Positions 37,699 through 47,049 of a stretch of DNA of 64,000 nucleotides are shown in pieces (within the stretch, counting starts at the first letter, position 1; the number at the start of each line of letters is the position of its first letter). Source of the stretch: Aeromonas allosaccharophila (GTDB lineage: Bacteria > Pseudomonadota > Gammaproteobacteria > Enterobacterales > Aeromonadaceae); the NCBI RefSeq assembly GCF_000819685.1, contig NZ_CDBR01000013.1, positions 62,001 to 126,000 of the forward strand, read 5' to 3'. A model generated the notes under the pieces. That model did not search any database. It saw only the letters and a list, made by a program, of their open reading frames with translations, and was not told where the DNA came from. The translations under genes and the position numbers were made by a program.

Positions 37699-37739
37699 GT
37701 TTCTGGAGGGGGAAAACAGAGAATTAACTGAGCCGAACG

Positions 37740-38489
37740 TCACAGCCCTTTGGCCTGCAGCATCTCTTTGTAGCGCAGGTGGAGTAGCTGGACGCGCTCC
37801 ACATAGGCGCGAGTTTCCGCATAGGGCGGGATGCCTCCATGTTTTTGTACGGCGCCAGCCCCGGCGTTGTAGGCCGCAGTCGCCAGTGCCACGTTGCCGT
37901 CATACTGCTTGAGCAGTCCCGCCAGATATTTCACCCCGCCGAAGATATTCTGCTCCGCCAGCAGGGCATTGCCGACTCCCAGTTCCCGCGCCGTGGCGGG
38001 CATCAGCTGGGTCAGGCCCATCGCACCTTTGCGGGAGACCGCCAGCGGGTTGAAGGCAGATTCCGCATGGATCAGCGCCCGGATCAGCGCAGGCTCAACC
38101 TGATAGGTTTTGGCGGCCGCCTTGATGGTGCTGGCATAGTCATACAGAAACAGCCCGGTGGTCTGCCAGTTGACATTGGATTTGGGATCGCAGGCGAAGC
38201 AGTCGTTGAACAGCAGCAGCTCGTAATGGCCCTGTTCTGGCGCCATGTCGGAGTAGCGTACCACCCCGTTTTGTTGCACCGATTTATAGACCTGGATCTG
38301 CTTGTTGCCGCCAGTGGCGGTTGCCGCCGTTTGAGCGGTTTCGGGTTGCGGGGCGGGCGTGGCCTCATTGACCGGACGCAGGGGGGAGGGGGCTGCAGTC
38401 AGGAAGACCACCTCCGCGGGCGGGGGAGTCTGGCTCCATCCACTCAGGGGGATCAACAACATAGGGCCTGCCAGCATCCATGCTTTCAA
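37740..38489 (-). CDS. Lytic murein transglycosylase, SLT domain
   Basis: 249-residue exported peptidoglycan-cleaving protein. Signal peptide LKAWMLAGPMLLIPLSGWSQ, a Pro/Ala/Thr-rich linker, a DUF4124-like segment (IQVYKSVQQNGVVRYSD), then the transglycosylase domain with the catalytic Glu in HAESAFNPLAVSRKGAMGLT, QLMPATA, and AYNAGAGAVQKHGGIP. TTG 38489 is chosen because AAGGAG stands 8 nt ahead; ATG 38481 is the alternative. Stand-alone gene. Confidence 0.88.
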   Translation of the reverse strand: MKAWMLAGPMLLIPLSGWSQTPPPAEVVFLTAAPSPLRPVNEATPAPQPETAQTAATATGGNKQIQVYKSVQQNGVVRYSDMAPEQGHYELLLFNDCFACDPKSNVNWQTTGLFLYDYASTIKAAAKTYQVEPALIRALIHAESAFNPLAVSRKGAMGLTQLMPATARELGVGNALLAEQNIFGGVKYLAGLLKQYDGNVALATAAYNAGAGAVQKHGGIPPYAETRAYVERVQLLHLRYKEMLQAKGL

Positions 38490-38799
38490 CCGTAATACTC
38501 CTTCCTGTGATGACCATGTTGAGTAAAGCATCATGACGAGGGCAGAACAAGCGGCGAGCAGGGGGCAAATGACCCGATTCGGTGACCGGGATCAAAGTAT
38601 CCACCGCAATAAAGGGTTGTCATCGTGAAGCCGTGCGTTGGCAGTCAGGCCGTGGGTCATGGCCTCTTCCACCGGGTCAGCAACGTCGCCATGACGTCTG
38701 CTTTTTTGTTGACGAAAGGCATGCTATCGTGCTGGCGTCAGCTGGTCGGATTAGCTCACCGTATCTGGCACTAATAATTGATTACCAAAGGATTTGTCT
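38490..38799. other. Intergenic region between transglycosylase and GNAT genes
   Basis: No gene seen. A TG-C-TATCGT element near 38722-38731 could be an extended -10 promoter for the GNAT gene; support is weak. Confidence 0.35.
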
Positions 38800-39258
38800 G
38801 TGACAAGCAAGCTGGCGATGGAACTCACCTTCGAAGAGTACTGCGACGCCGATCTCTCCCTTATCAGGGACTATTACGAAACGACATTTTCCCACTATGT
38901 GCCGGACCTGGCCGAGCGGATCTTTGTCGTGCGTGATGCTCACTGGTTGGTGGGGGCGGTACGGTTGCGGGACGAGGAGGAGTTTTACCATCTGTGCGGC
39001 TTTCGCCTGTTGCCCCACTACCAGTCGCTGGGACTGGGGTCACGGCTGTTGCAGCACGCTTGCCACGGTCTGGCGGACAAACCGGTGGTCTGTCAGGCGC
39101 TCCCGTTCGAGAAGCCCTTCTATCTCAAGGCCGGTTTTGCCGATATGCCCCTCAACCAATTGAGCGGGTCGCTCTTCTCCCTCTACGAGCGGCAGCAGCA
39201 GCAGGGTTATCAGGTGGAGCTGCTGGTACGGGATTCCACCCAGCCCCTCCTGAATTGA
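38800..39258 (+). CDS. GNAT-family N-acetyltransferase
   Basis: 152 residues with the acetyl-CoA-binding block LPHYQSLGLGSRLLQHACHG (the Q/R-x-x-G-x-G/A motif) and the later EKPFYLKAGF strand-helix typical of GNAT proteins. GTG 38800 is chosen since AAAGGA lies 7 nt ahead. Substrate unknown. It converges with the DUF1439 gene, 5 bases apart, and no terminator lies between. Confidence 0.8.
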   Translation: MTSKLAMELTFEEYCDADLSLIRDYYETTFSHYVPDLAERIFVVRDAHWLVGAVRLRDEEEFYHLCGFRLLPHYQSLGLGSRLLQHACHGLADKPVVCQALPFEKPFYLKAGFADMPLNQLSGSLFSLYERQQQQGYQVELLVRDSTQPLLN

Positions 39259-39263
39259 GTGGT

Positions 39264-39806
39264 TTAGCGGGGGTTGGTCAACAGGTGGATCTTGCCCGGT
39301 GACAGCTCCAGCCCCAGCAGATTCTCCTTCAGCCAGGCCTGATCCGGATCCTTGTCATTGAGTTTGTAGACCGGCTTGGTCTCGAGCCGTTTCTCCATGC
39401 TCTGCAGCAGCATGTTGAGCATCAGCCCGAACTTTTTCTCGGCCGCTTCCGGCTCCAGCTTGTACTCCACCAGTTTCATGTTATCGAGAAACAGCGCGCT
39501 CTGGGCCTTGTCATAGCGGGGCCTCGCCTCATAGGTCATCTGCAGGCGGGCATCATATTCGGTATTGTCGGGCAGGGCGATTTTGAGCTTGCCCTTGCCA
39601 TAGACCCGTGCCGTGTCGGGGCGCTGGCGACCAATCTGGACATCGCTCTGCTCAAGCTTCACATGAGCCTTGATGATGCCGGGCAGTTCCAGCTGTTTAT
39701 TGACTTGCACCTGCGATTGCAGGTACTGGTTTATCTGTTGCTCATTGATGTCATATGAGCCTTGGCCTAGCATGGCCAGGCTGAGCAGCATAGATTGCAG
39801 GATCAT
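39264..39806 (-). CDS. DUF1439 (YceB-like) protein
   Basis: 180 residues with an N-terminal hydrophobic export segment (MILQSMLLSLAMLGQGS). The mature part YDINEQQINQYLQSQVQVNK is the classic start of DUF1439 proteins such as YceB, though no lipobox Cys is present. Probable periplasmic, possibly lipid-binding. ATG 39806 is preferred over an open upstream frame without signal. Divergent from cls. Confidence 0.82.
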   Translation of the reverse strand: MILQSMLLSLAMLGQGSYDINEQQINQYLQSQVQVNKQLELPGIIKAHVKLEQSDVQIGRQRPDTARVYGKGKLKIALPDNTEYDARLQMTYEARPRYDKAQSALFLDNMKLVEYKLEPEAAEKKFGLMLNMLLQSMEKRLETKPVYKLNDKDPDQAWLKENLLGLELSPGKIHLLTNPR

Positions 39807-39903
39807 GCGTGCGACCTGATAGAATGGATTTGCCTTACAGCATATCATTGCGGCCGGTTGGGGTCTGCCCACCGCACTGTTTGTCGATGAGAAGGAGCCC
39901 CCG

Positions 39904-41385
39904 TTGCTCAACGGTCTGGAACATGATCTTCAACTGCTGTTTTCCCGTTTTCTGGGTTGGCTGCTACTGCTTTTTCACACAGTTATCGTCACTGGGGTGT
40001 CATTTCGGGTGGTGATGAAACGCCGTCCCATCGGTGTATCGCTGGCTTGGCTGGCGCTGATCTACGCCATTCCGTTTGCCGGGGTGGGCTTCTATGTGCT
40101 GTTTGGTGAGATAAAGCTGGGGCGCCGCCGCGCCGAGCGCGCCCAAGCCATGTACCGTCCTTACGCCATCTGGATCCGTCAGCTTGCGCGTCTGTTCCCG
40201 CAGCACTGCTGCGAAGTGGGCGCCAAGGCGCAACCGCTGCACGATCTGATCCAGGGGCGGCTCGCCATGCCGATGCTCTCCGGCAACCGCATGACTCTGC
40301 TCAACAAGCCGGACTGGATCTTGCGCGAGATTGCGCAGGATATCCGCCGCTCGACCCTCTCCTGCTATCTGGAGTTCTACATCTGGCACCCGGGCGGCGA
40401 TGCTGACGAGGTGTGCGAGGCGCTGATCGAAGTGGCGCAACGCGGCGTGGACTGTCGCTTGCTGCTCGATTCGGTGGGCAGCAAACAGTTCTTCCGCTCT
40501 CACTGGCCGAAAAAGCTGCGCAAGGCGGGTGTCAAACTGGTGGAGGTGCTGCCGGTTGGCGCCTGGCGCATTGTGTTCCAGCGTCAGGATCTGCGGATGC
40601 ACCGCAAGCTGGTGGTGATCGATGACAGGGTGGGTTACACCGGCTCCATGAACATGGTGGATCCCCGTTTCTTCAAGCAAGATGCCGGGGTCGGCCAGTG
40701 GGTCGATATCATGATCAGGGTGCAGGGGCCCATGGTGCCGCTGATGTGGTCGATCTTCGTCTGGGATTGGGAGATGGAGACCGGCGAGCGGCTGCTCGAC
40801 AGCCTGCAACATGATCCCGAAGCCTGGCCCCAGACCAACTACCGCGCCCAGCTTATTCCGTCCGGCCCCTTCGTCGGTGGCGACTGCATCCAGCAGAGCC
40901 TGCTGCTCGCCATCTATCAGGCGCGCAGCCATCTGGTGCTGACGACCCCCTACTTTGTGCCAGACGATCCGCTGGCGGCCGCACTCAGCTCGGCGGCAGC
41001 TCGCGGCGTGCAGGTGCAACTGGTGTTGCCGGCGCGCAATGACTCCATCATGGCCAATTACGCCTGCAATGCGTTCATGGAGGAGCTGCTGGCGGCCGGG
41101 GTGGAGATCTACCGCTACGATGCCGGTCTGCTCCATACCAAGAGCGTGCTGGTGGATGACGACTTTGCCCTGGTGGGGACGGTCAATCTGGACCGGCGCA
41201 GCCTCTGGCTCAACTTCGAGGTGACCCTGCTGGTGGACAACCCCTCGTTCGTGGCCCAGATGACCCGGTTGGTACAGGGCTATATGGCGGAAGCCACCCC
41301 GATGACGCTAGCCAAATGGCAGGCACGCCCCTGGTACAAGAAGGCGATGGAGAACATCTTCTATCTCTTCAGTCCCTTGCTGTGA
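39904..41385 (+). CDS. clsA: Cardiolipin synthase A
   Basis: Condenses two phosphatidylglycerol molecules to cardiolipin at the inner membrane. The 493-residue protein has two N-terminal membrane helices and two HKD phospholipase-D motifs: HRKLVVIDDRVGYTGSMNM and HTKSVLVDDDFALVGTVNLD. Starts at TTG 39904 with AAGGAG 6 nt ahead; this matches the start of E. coli ClsA (486 aa). Ends with FYLFSPLL as in E. coli. Confidence 0.95.
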   Translation: MLNGLEHDLQLLFSRFLGWLLLLFHTVIVTGVSFRVVMKRRPIGVSLAWLALIYAIPFAGVGFYVLFGEIKLGRRRAERAQAMYRPYAIWIRQLARLFPQHCCEVGAKAQPLHDLIQGRLAMPMLSGNRMTLLNKPDWILREIAQDIRRSTLSCYLEFYIWHPGGDADEVCEALIEVAQRGVDCRLLLDSVGSKQFFRSHWPKKLRKAGVKLVEVLPVGAWRIVFQRQDLRMHRKLVVIDDRVGYTGSMNMVDPRFFKQDAGVGQWVDIMIRVQGPMVPLMWSIFVWDWEMETGERLLDSLQHDPEAWPQTNYRAQLIPSGPFVGGDCIQQSLLLAIYQARSHLVLTTPYFVPDDPLAAALSSAAARGVQVQLVLPARNDSIMANYACNAFMEELLAAGVEIYRYDAGLLHTKSVLVDDDFALVGTVNLDRRSLWLNFEVTLLVDNPSFVAQMTRLVQGYMAEATPMTLAKWQARPWYKKAMENIFYLFSPLL

Positions 41386-41491
41386 TGTTGTGGCGAATCG
41401 CAAGAATGTTGGGGCGCCATCTGATTGCACTTGCCTCGCCCCGAGTACGCCCCTAGAGTGCAATGACAACTCCCTGGAGACACATGGATAT

Positions 41492-42754
41492 ATGAAAAAG
41501 ATAGTGGCCCTCGCCGTGGGTGCGGCACTGGTAGGTGGTGGTCTGGCGGCGTGCTGGTACACGGGCAACAGCTTTGACAACATCATGGCGGAGCAGATTG
41601 CCAAGGTAGAGCAAGAGACCGGCATCGATATGCAGTGGCAGCCGGGCAGCAGCAACCTCTTCACCCGGGACGGGATCCTGAAGATCGTGGTGACGCCGGA
41701 GGAGCTGGCTACCATCGACAGTGAACTGGAGGGCAGTCAGCCCATCGAGCTGCAACTGGTGGTCAAGAGCCGGATCCTGCCGCTCTATATCAAGAGCCAC
41801 CTCCTGCTCGATACCCATAATGGCACTATGGCGCCGGTCTTTACCGCACTGGGCATGGAGCAGTGGGAACTCGGTCTGGAGTCGGTCACCAGCCTCTGGA
41901 CCCAGGGTAACAGCAGCCGCTTCTGGGCCAATGAATTCAAGGTCAAACAGGGGCTGGACGAGTTCCATTTCCTGCCGCTTTCCGGCGAGTTTCACGGCAA
42001 CCTGGAGGGGAATGGCCACCTCACCATGGCCTGGCAGGGGATGACGGTCCATGAAGAGCAGAGCAAGATGGACTTGGTGCTGGCCGATATGAAAGGGAGC
42101 GCCGACATTGCCGAGATCAGCGGTGTGCTCCTTTCGCCCCAGAGCGAGATGACCCTCTCGGCCCTCACGGTGCAACTGCCTGACCGCGTCAAGGTTGCCC
42201 TGCAGGGGATGACTACCGAGACCCAGCTGACCGGCGATGATGCCCAGACCCTCTCCAGCAGCTATCAGATGAAGATTGCCAAGCTGGATCTGGAGAACGA
42301 GACCGATACCCTGGCGGTCACCGACAGCAAGCTGGCGCTCAACCTCAACGGTCTGGATCTGGAAGGGTACCAGGGGTTGCAGGCCGCCGGTGGCAAGGGG
42401 GTTGAAGATGCCGCCATCCAGCAGGCGCTGGATAAAATGCTTAAACGTGGCGCGACCCTGGAGCTGGCCGATTTAAGCGCCAAGCTCAACGGGGAGGCGG
42501 TGACCATGAAGGGGGATGTGAAGCTGGCCTCCACCTCGCTGGAGCAACTGTTCAACAGCGAAGCGGGGATGCAGGCCCTCAGCGGCGTGCTGCATGCCAA
42601 CCTCAGCGACAAGCTGGGCAAGGCGGTGCCGCAACTGGCCCCCATGCTCGATCAGCTGACCCTGATGGGTTATCTGAAGGCCGACAAGCAAGCTCTGACT
42701 TCCGAGTTGAAGCTGGAGAAGGGCGCCGTGACGGTGAACGATCTGCCGCTCTGA
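41492..42754 (+). CDS. DUF945 (YdgA-like) protein
   Basis: 420 residues; one N-terminal membrane anchor or signal (MKKIVALAVGAALVGGGLAA) and a long periplasmic part rich in repeated amphipathic strands, ending LKLEKGAVTVNDLPL, as in the YdgA/DUF945 family of E. coli (502 aa). The role of the family is not established. ATG 41492 is preceded by GGAG at rather long spacing. Terminator follows. Confidence 0.82.
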   Translation: MKKIVALAVGAALVGGGLAACWYTGNSFDNIMAEQIAKVEQETGIDMQWQPGSSNLFTRDGILKIVVTPEELATIDSELEGSQPIELQLVVKSRILPLYIKSHLLLDTHNGTMAPVFTALGMEQWELGLESVTSLWTQGNSSRFWANEFKVKQGLDEFHFLPLSGEFHGNLEGNGHLTMAWQGMTVHEEQSKMDLVLADMKGSADIAEISGVLLSPQSEMTLSALTVQLPDRVKVALQGMTTETQLTGDDAQTLSSSYQMKIAKLDLENETDTLAVTDSKLALNLNGLDLEGYQGLQAAGGKGVEDAAIQQALDKMLKRGATLELADLSAKLNGEAVTMKGDVKLASTSLEQLFNSEAGMQALSGVLHANLSDKLGKAVPQLAPMLDQLTLMGYLKADKQALTSELKLEKGAVTVNDLPL

Positions 42755-42765
42755 TATTTGGCGTA

Positions 42766-42803
42766 GAAACAACAACGGCTCCCGCGGGAGCCGTTGTTGT
42801 TTC
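42766..42803. terminator. 38-bp perfect palindrome, bidirectional terminator
   Basis: GAAACAACAACGGCTCCCG and its exact complement form one uninterrupted palindrome between the convergent DUF945 gene and purU. It ends with TTGTTGTTTC rather than a pure T-run. Confidence 0.85.
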
Positions 42804-42833
42804 TGGCCTTCTCATGCGTGCCGTGTGGGCGAA

Positions 42834-43679
42834 TTACTTGAAGACCACCGTCTTGTTGCCATAGACGAACACCCGCTCGTTCAGCACCAGCTCCAGCGCG
42901 CGGCTCAGCACCGATTTCTCCACATCCCGGCCTGCTTTGGCCATGTCGTCCGCACTGAAGGCGTGACCGACGTGGATCACGTCCTGTTCGACGATGGGGC
43001 CCTCATCCAGATCGTCGGTCACGAAGTGGGCGGTGGCGCCGATCAGCTTGACCCCGCGATCGAACGCCTGCCGGTAGGGGCGGGCACCGATGAAGGCGGG
43101 CAGGAAGGAGTGGTGGATGTTGAGGATCTTGCGCGGATAGGCCTCGACGAAGCTCGGGGTCAGCACCCGCATGTACTTGGCCAGGATCACATAGTCAGGC
43201 TCATAGCTGTCGATGATGGCGCGTACCTGCTCTTCATGTTCGGTCCGGCTCAGTTCATCGTGGCTGACGGTGTGGAACGGAATATTGAACTTGCCGGTGA
43301 GCTCGGCCAGGGTGTCGTAGTTGCCGATCACCGCGACGATATCCATATCCAGCGCGCCCGCGTAGTTCTTCATCAGAATGTCGCCGAGGCAGTGGGTCTC
43401 CTTGGTGACCAGAATGACGATACGCTTCTTGCCCGCCTTGACCAGACGACGCTGGGCCCCGGTGGGCAGGGCATCGTCCAGATCCGCCAGCAGGGTCTCG
43501 TCATTGAAGCGGCCCTCCAGCTCGGTCCGCATAAAGAAGCGGCCATTCTCATGATCCACAAACTCATCGTTCTTGATGATGTTGAGCTGATGCTTGTAGC
43601 AGATGTTGGTGATCTTGGCGATGAGCCCTTTGGCATCCGGGCAATCCGTGAGCAGTATTTTCTTTTCCATCTCTGTCAT
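42834..43679 (-). CDS. purU: Formyltetrahydrofolate deformylase
   Basis: Hydrolyses 10-formyl-tetrahydrofolate to formate and tetrahydrofolate, balancing one-carbon pools and supplying formate for PurT. 281 residues: N-terminal ACT domain (CPDAKGLIAKITNICYKHQL), then the formyltransferase fold with the catalytic set Asn-His-Asp in ILNIHHSFLPAFIGARPYRQ and ATAHFVTDDLDEGPIVEQD. The start MTEMEKK aligns with the E. coli start. Confidence 0.95.
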   Translation of the reverse strand: MTEMEKKILLTDCPDAKGLIAKITNICYKHQLNIIKNDEFVDHENGRFFMRTELEGRFNDETLLADLDDALPTGAQRRLVKAGKKRIVILVTKETHCLGDILMKNYAGALDMDIVAVIGNYDTLAELTGKFNIPFHTVSHDELSRTEHEEQVRAIIDSYEPDYVILAKYMRVLTPSFVEAYPRKILNIHHSFLPAFIGARPYRQAFDRGVKLIGATAHFVTDDLDEGPIVEQDVIHVGHAFSADDMAKAGRDVEKSVLSRALELVLNERVFVYGNKTVVFK

Positions 43680-43947
43680 TTTCCGTTTGTGGTGTTGGCG
43701 CTGCTGTCTGCGCAGGCAGCGTTGTTCAGGCTCTTTTTCGGGCTCTGTTTTTTGTTTCGGGCACTGTTTTTGGTTTCAGGCACTATGCCATAAACCGATC
43801 CGCGCCATAAAGAAATTCGCCAGTCACGGCCTCTCGCGCTGGCGAGCGGGCCGCAGAGCGCGATCCCGGGCGCAATGTTGAAACGCTTTTCAGCCAGCGG
43901 GGGATTTTGGCTGGTATCTGCAACCGTTTTTCTTTAGGCTGTCTGCG

Positions 43948-44102
43948 CTTATTCTCAGGGCGGGGTGCAATTCCCCACCGGCGGTATCCCGATTGACTCG
44001 GGGAGCCCGCGAGCGCCCGACCCGGCTGATTGCCGGGTCGGGGTCAGCAGATCCGGTGAGATGCCGGAGCCGACGGTCATAGTCCGGATGAAAGAGGATA
44101 AG
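43948..44102 (+). promoter_or_regulatory. FMN riboswitch (RFN element)
   Basis: P1 is CTTATTCTC (43948-43956) with GAGGATAAG (44094-44102). The conserved RFN core AGGGCGGGGTGCAATTCCCC lies at 43957-43976, with ACCGGCGGTAT and GAGATGCCGGAGCCGACGGT-type segments further on. After it CAGACA (44104-44109) can pair with TGTCTG (44154-44159), a possible expression platform before ribB. FMN binding is expected to lower ribB expression. Confidence 0.95.
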
Positions 44103-44207
44103 ACAGACATTGCCGCGTAGGCCCTTATGGGCTGGCCGCTGCATGCTCCTCTCTGTCTGCCTTTCCATGCCCTGATTCTGGTCCTTGTCTTGTTTAGGAG
44201 TTTTACC

Positions 44208-44861
44208 ATGAATCAGTCTCTACTCAGTGAATTCGGTGATCCCGTTGCCCGTGTCGAAGCGGCCCTGTCTGCCTTGCGTGCCGGAGGCGGCGTGCTGGTG
44301 GCCGACGATGAAGATCGGGAGAACGAGGGCGACCTCATTTTCGCTGCCGAATCCATGACCAATGAACAGATGGCGCTGATGATCCGCGAGTGTTCCGGCA
44401 TCGTCTGCCTCTGCCTGCCCGACGAGCGGGTTCGCCAGCTCGAACTGCCAATGATGGTGGAAGCCAACTCCAGCCACTACCAGACCGCCTTCACCGTGAC
44501 CATCGAAGCGGCGCAGGGTGTTACGACTGGTATCTCGGCGGCTGATCGCATCACCACCATCCGAGCGGCCATCGCCGACGGCGCCAAACCGGGCGATCTG
44601 CATCGCCCGGGTCATGTGTTCCCGCTGCGGGCGCGAACCGGTGGGGTGCTTACCCGTCGTGGTCATACCGAAGCGACCGTCGATCTGATGCAGCTCGCTG
44701 GCCTCAAACCGTTTGGTGTGTTGTGTGAATTGACCAAAGAAGATGGCTCTATGGCACGTCTGCCTGACCTGGTTGCGTTTGGTCGGCAGCACCGGATGCC
44801 GGTGCTGACCATCGAGGATCTGGTGCAATATCGTCAATTGTTGTCAGAACAGAGTGCCTGA
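44208..44861 (+). CDS. ribB: 3,4-dihydroxy-2-butanone 4-phosphate synthase
   Basis: Makes the four-carbon precursor of riboflavin from ribulose 5-phosphate. 217 residues, same as E. coli RibB. Marks: [18 protein letters not shown] (metal/substrate acid residues), [14 protein letters not shown] and [17 protein letters not shown] lies 7 nt before ATG 44208. Monocistronic behind the FMN riboswitch; no fused RibA domain. Confidence 0.96.
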   Translation: MNQSLLSEFGDPVARVEAALSALRAGGGVLVADDEDRENEGDLIFAAESMTNEQMALMIRECSGIVCLCLPDERVRQLELPMMVEANSSHYQTAFTVTIEAAQGVTTGISAADRITTIRAAIADGAKPGDLHRPGHVFPLRARTGGVLTRRGHTEATVDLMQLAGLKPFGVLCELTKEDGSMARLPDLVAFGRQHRMPVLTIEDLVQYRQLLSEQSA

Positions 44862-45031
44862 GCCTCATACGAAATTGTAATAAGGCAAAAATTTGGTTAA
44901 CCTTTGTCCGCGCCCTCACCACGCGGCACTCATTTTTTAGACGAATCTGGACAAAAACTGTTCATTCAAAAAAAATGAGGGTTTTAATGCATTTATCTGT
45001 GGTGGGGACTATGCAAAGTATGATTTTTTTG

Positions 45032-45040
45032 TGCCATAAT
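45032..45040 (+). promoter_or_regulatory. Extended -10 promoter of lpp
   Basis: TG-C-CATAAT, an extended -10 element, with no good -35 but an AT-rich upstream stretch. Predicted start about 45047, giving a leader of about 40 nt. Confidence 0.5.
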
Positions 45041-45085
45041 CACGCCGCTTGCTAAACGTCTGGCGAGTTCAAGGGAGCTTTAAAA

Positions 45086-45328
45086 ATGAAAAAATTGTTG
45101 TTGGTAGGTGTTGTTGGTCTGTCCGCTCTGCTGGGCGGTTGTGCAAACACCAGCGAACTGGAAACTTCCGTTCAGAATCTGTCTAACAAAGTTGACCAAC
45201 TGGCTCAAGATGTTAGCGCAGTTCGTGCTGATCAGTCCAAAATCGCTGCTGATGTTGCCGAAGCCAAGCAAGAAGCTATGCGTGCTAACCAGCGCATCGA
45301 CAACATGGCTACTTCTTACAAGAAGTAA
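45086..45328 (+). CDS. lpp: Major outer-membrane (Braun-type) lipoprotein Lpp
   Basis: 80 residues (E. coli 78). Signal peptide with lipobox LLGGC; Cys20 is the lipidated residue. The mature part is one coiled coil (SVQNLSNKVDQLAQDVSAVR) ending YKK, whose last Lys is the site of covalent link to peptidoglycan. An L,D-transpeptidase that could make such a link is at 52692. AAGGGAG precedes the ATG; codons are those of highly expressed genes (GTT, GCT, CGT). Confidence 0.96.
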   Translation: MKKLLLVGVVGLSALLGGCANTSELETSVQNLSNKVDQLAQDVSAVRADQSKIAADVAEAKQEAMRANQRIDNMATSYKK

Positions 45329-45336
45329 TCCATGCG

Positions 45337-45370
45337 AAAAAAATGGCGCAGTTATGCGCCATTTTTTTTT
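45337..45370 (+). terminator. lpp terminator
   Basis: AAATGGCGCA/TGCGCCATTT with loop GTTA, flanked by A7 and T9. Confidence 0.93.
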
Positions 45371-45481
45371 GCCTGAAATTCACCGCTTCTATATCCCCAC
45401 TGCACGCTCTTCGCACTTGACCCATGAGGTCATGCCGGTCTCCCGGCACTCCCCCATCATTAGCAGCCAATTCGACGCTGA

Positions 45482-46330
45482 TCAGTAGAGCAGACTATAG
45501 AGTTTACGACGGTAGCTCTGCGCCGCCGGCGTGCTGCCCATGGTCGCCAGAATATCGAGATAGGTTTTTCTGGCATCGCCGAATGCCAAATCCCGCTTGA
45601 GGATCTCCAGCAGCAGTCCCAACGCCTCTTCCTGACGGCCAGCCTGGTTGTATTGCACCGCCAGCTCCTGAGTCAGGGCAAAATCATCGGGTTGTTCTGC
45701 ATGGCGGGCTTCCAGCGCGCGCAGCTCCGGGCTGTCTGCCGCTTGCAGGGCCAGCGCCAGCCGTGAGCTGAGGGTATGGAAGTGACTATCCTGCGCCACC
45801 ATCGGGATGGTGCCGAGGCGCTCCTGCGCTTCCTCCAGCAGATTGAGGTCGAGCGCGGCCTGGATCAGCCACAGGCTGATGTCGTGACGTTCAGGGGCCA
45901 GTTGGTGTGCCTTGGTCAGATGGGCATAGGCGATGCTGGGCTGCTCGTCAGCCAGTGCCTGTTGCCCCTTGGCCAGCAGTTCTTCCTCCTCTTTGGGGGC
46001 GAAGGCGGCGAAATACTGGCGCAGGGTGGCTTCATCCTGCGGCCCTTCGATGATCGCCTGTTCGTCAGGGCGACCCTGATGGAACAGCACCAGCGCGGGC
46101 AGGGCGCGCAGACCGAGCTGGCTGGCCAGCGGCTGCAACTGGGGATCGTTCATATCCACCATGGCCAGGGTGACCTGCTCATTGGCGGGCCCAACCAGTG
46201 ATTCGATCAGCGGTGTCATCCCCTGACACTCCGGCATCTGCGGAGCATGGAAATAGATGACGACCGGCTTCTTCATGGACGCATCGATAAGTTCAGCGTG
46301 AAAATTCTGGGGAGTAATGTCGACGATCAT
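45482..46330 (-). CDS. cnoX: CnoX (YbbN)-type thioredoxin-fold co-chaperone
   Basis: 282 residues: thioredoxin domain (1-110), then tetratricopeptide-like helical part (120-282), as in E. coli CnoX/YbbN (284). At the usual CxxC site stands MPECQG, a single Cys, so the protein is a holdase/chaperone rather than a reductase. Its ATG overlaps the end of the upstream phosphopantetheinyl transferase gene (ATGA). Confidence 0.9.
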   Translation of the reverse strand: MIVDITPQNFHAELIDASMKKPVVIYFHAPQMPECQGMTPLIESLVGPANEQVTLAMVDMNDPQLQPLASQLGLRALPALVLFHQGRPDEQAIIEGPQDEATLRQYFAAFAPKEEEELLAKGQQALADEQPSIAYAHLTKAHQLAPERHDISLWLIQAALDLNLLEEAQERLGTIPMVAQDSHFHTLSSRLALALQAADSPELRALEARHAEQPDDFALTQELAVQYNQAGRQEEALGLLLEILKRDLAFGDARKTYLDILATMGSTPAAQSYRRKLYSLLY

Positions 46331-47049
46331 GAGTTGGACTCTTCAGAAAGGGTGTTGAGTAACATGGGGTTGAGCGACTGGCAATTCAAGCGCTCATCCA
46401 GCCGGTAAAACGTCACGGGGGTTGCCGCTGCCGCGAGACTGAGCCAGCCGCTGGCAAAGGGCCAATCCTGTACCTGATAAGAGATGTCATCGAGCCGGTT
46501 GTCGAGTCGCCACCCTTGCTCCGGAACGAAGCACACCTTCTCGAGCCCGGCGGCTATGCCGCCGCCGTGGGCCTTCAGTACAGCCTCCTTGCGCGACCAG
46601 AGCCGGTAGAAGGCGCTCTCCTGCTCTTGAGCGGGCAGTGTGCAGATCCACTCATATTCACTCTGTGCATAAAATCGGCGGGCCAAGGGGAGGGGATGAT
46701 GCCGCCGTTTGCCCAGTTCGATATCCACCCCAAGCGGCCCCTGCGGGCAGAGCGCCAACACCAGCCAGCTGCCACTGTGGCTCAGATTGAAATGCCAGGC
46801 ATCATCATGCAGCCGGGGCTTGCCGTGGGGGCCGTTGCAAAATTGCAGGCTGGCGGCGGGTTGCTGCAGCCGCTCGGCCAACAGCTGGCGCAGTAGGGCG
46901 CGGCTCACCAGATATTCCTGACGCCGTTCAGGATGGGTCATGGTTTGCCAGATATGCTGCTCATCGGTTGACAGCCCTTCAGGCAATTGAGCGAGCAGTT
47001 CCTGGCATACCCTGGCCGGTTTTAACAAAAAAAGATCGGTTTCGATCAT
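46327..47049 (-). CDS. 4'-phosphopantetheinyl transferase (Sfp type)
   Basis: 240 residues. Transfers phosphopantetheine from CoA to carrier proteins. Motifs in order: GKPRL, FNLSHSGSWLVLAL, GVDIELGKRRH (Mg-binding Asp/Glu) and FYRLWSRKEAVLKAHGGG. The length is that of Sfp-type enzymes, which can serve polyketide/non-ribosomal or fatty-acid-like carriers. No such synthase is in the window. Co-transcribed with cnoX (4-base overlap). Confidence 0.92.
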   Translation of the reverse strand: MIETDLFLLKPARVCQELLAQLPEGLSTDEQHIWQTMTHPERRQEYLVSRALLRQLLAERLQQPAASLQFCNGPHGKPRLHDDAWHFNLSHSGSWLVLALCPQGPLGVDIELGKRRHHPLPLARRFYAQSEYEWICTLPAQEQESAFYRLWSRKEAVLKAHGGGIAAGLEKVCFVPEQGWRLDNRLDDISYQVQDWPFASGWLSLAAAATPVTFYRLDERLNCQSLNPMLLNTLSEESNS

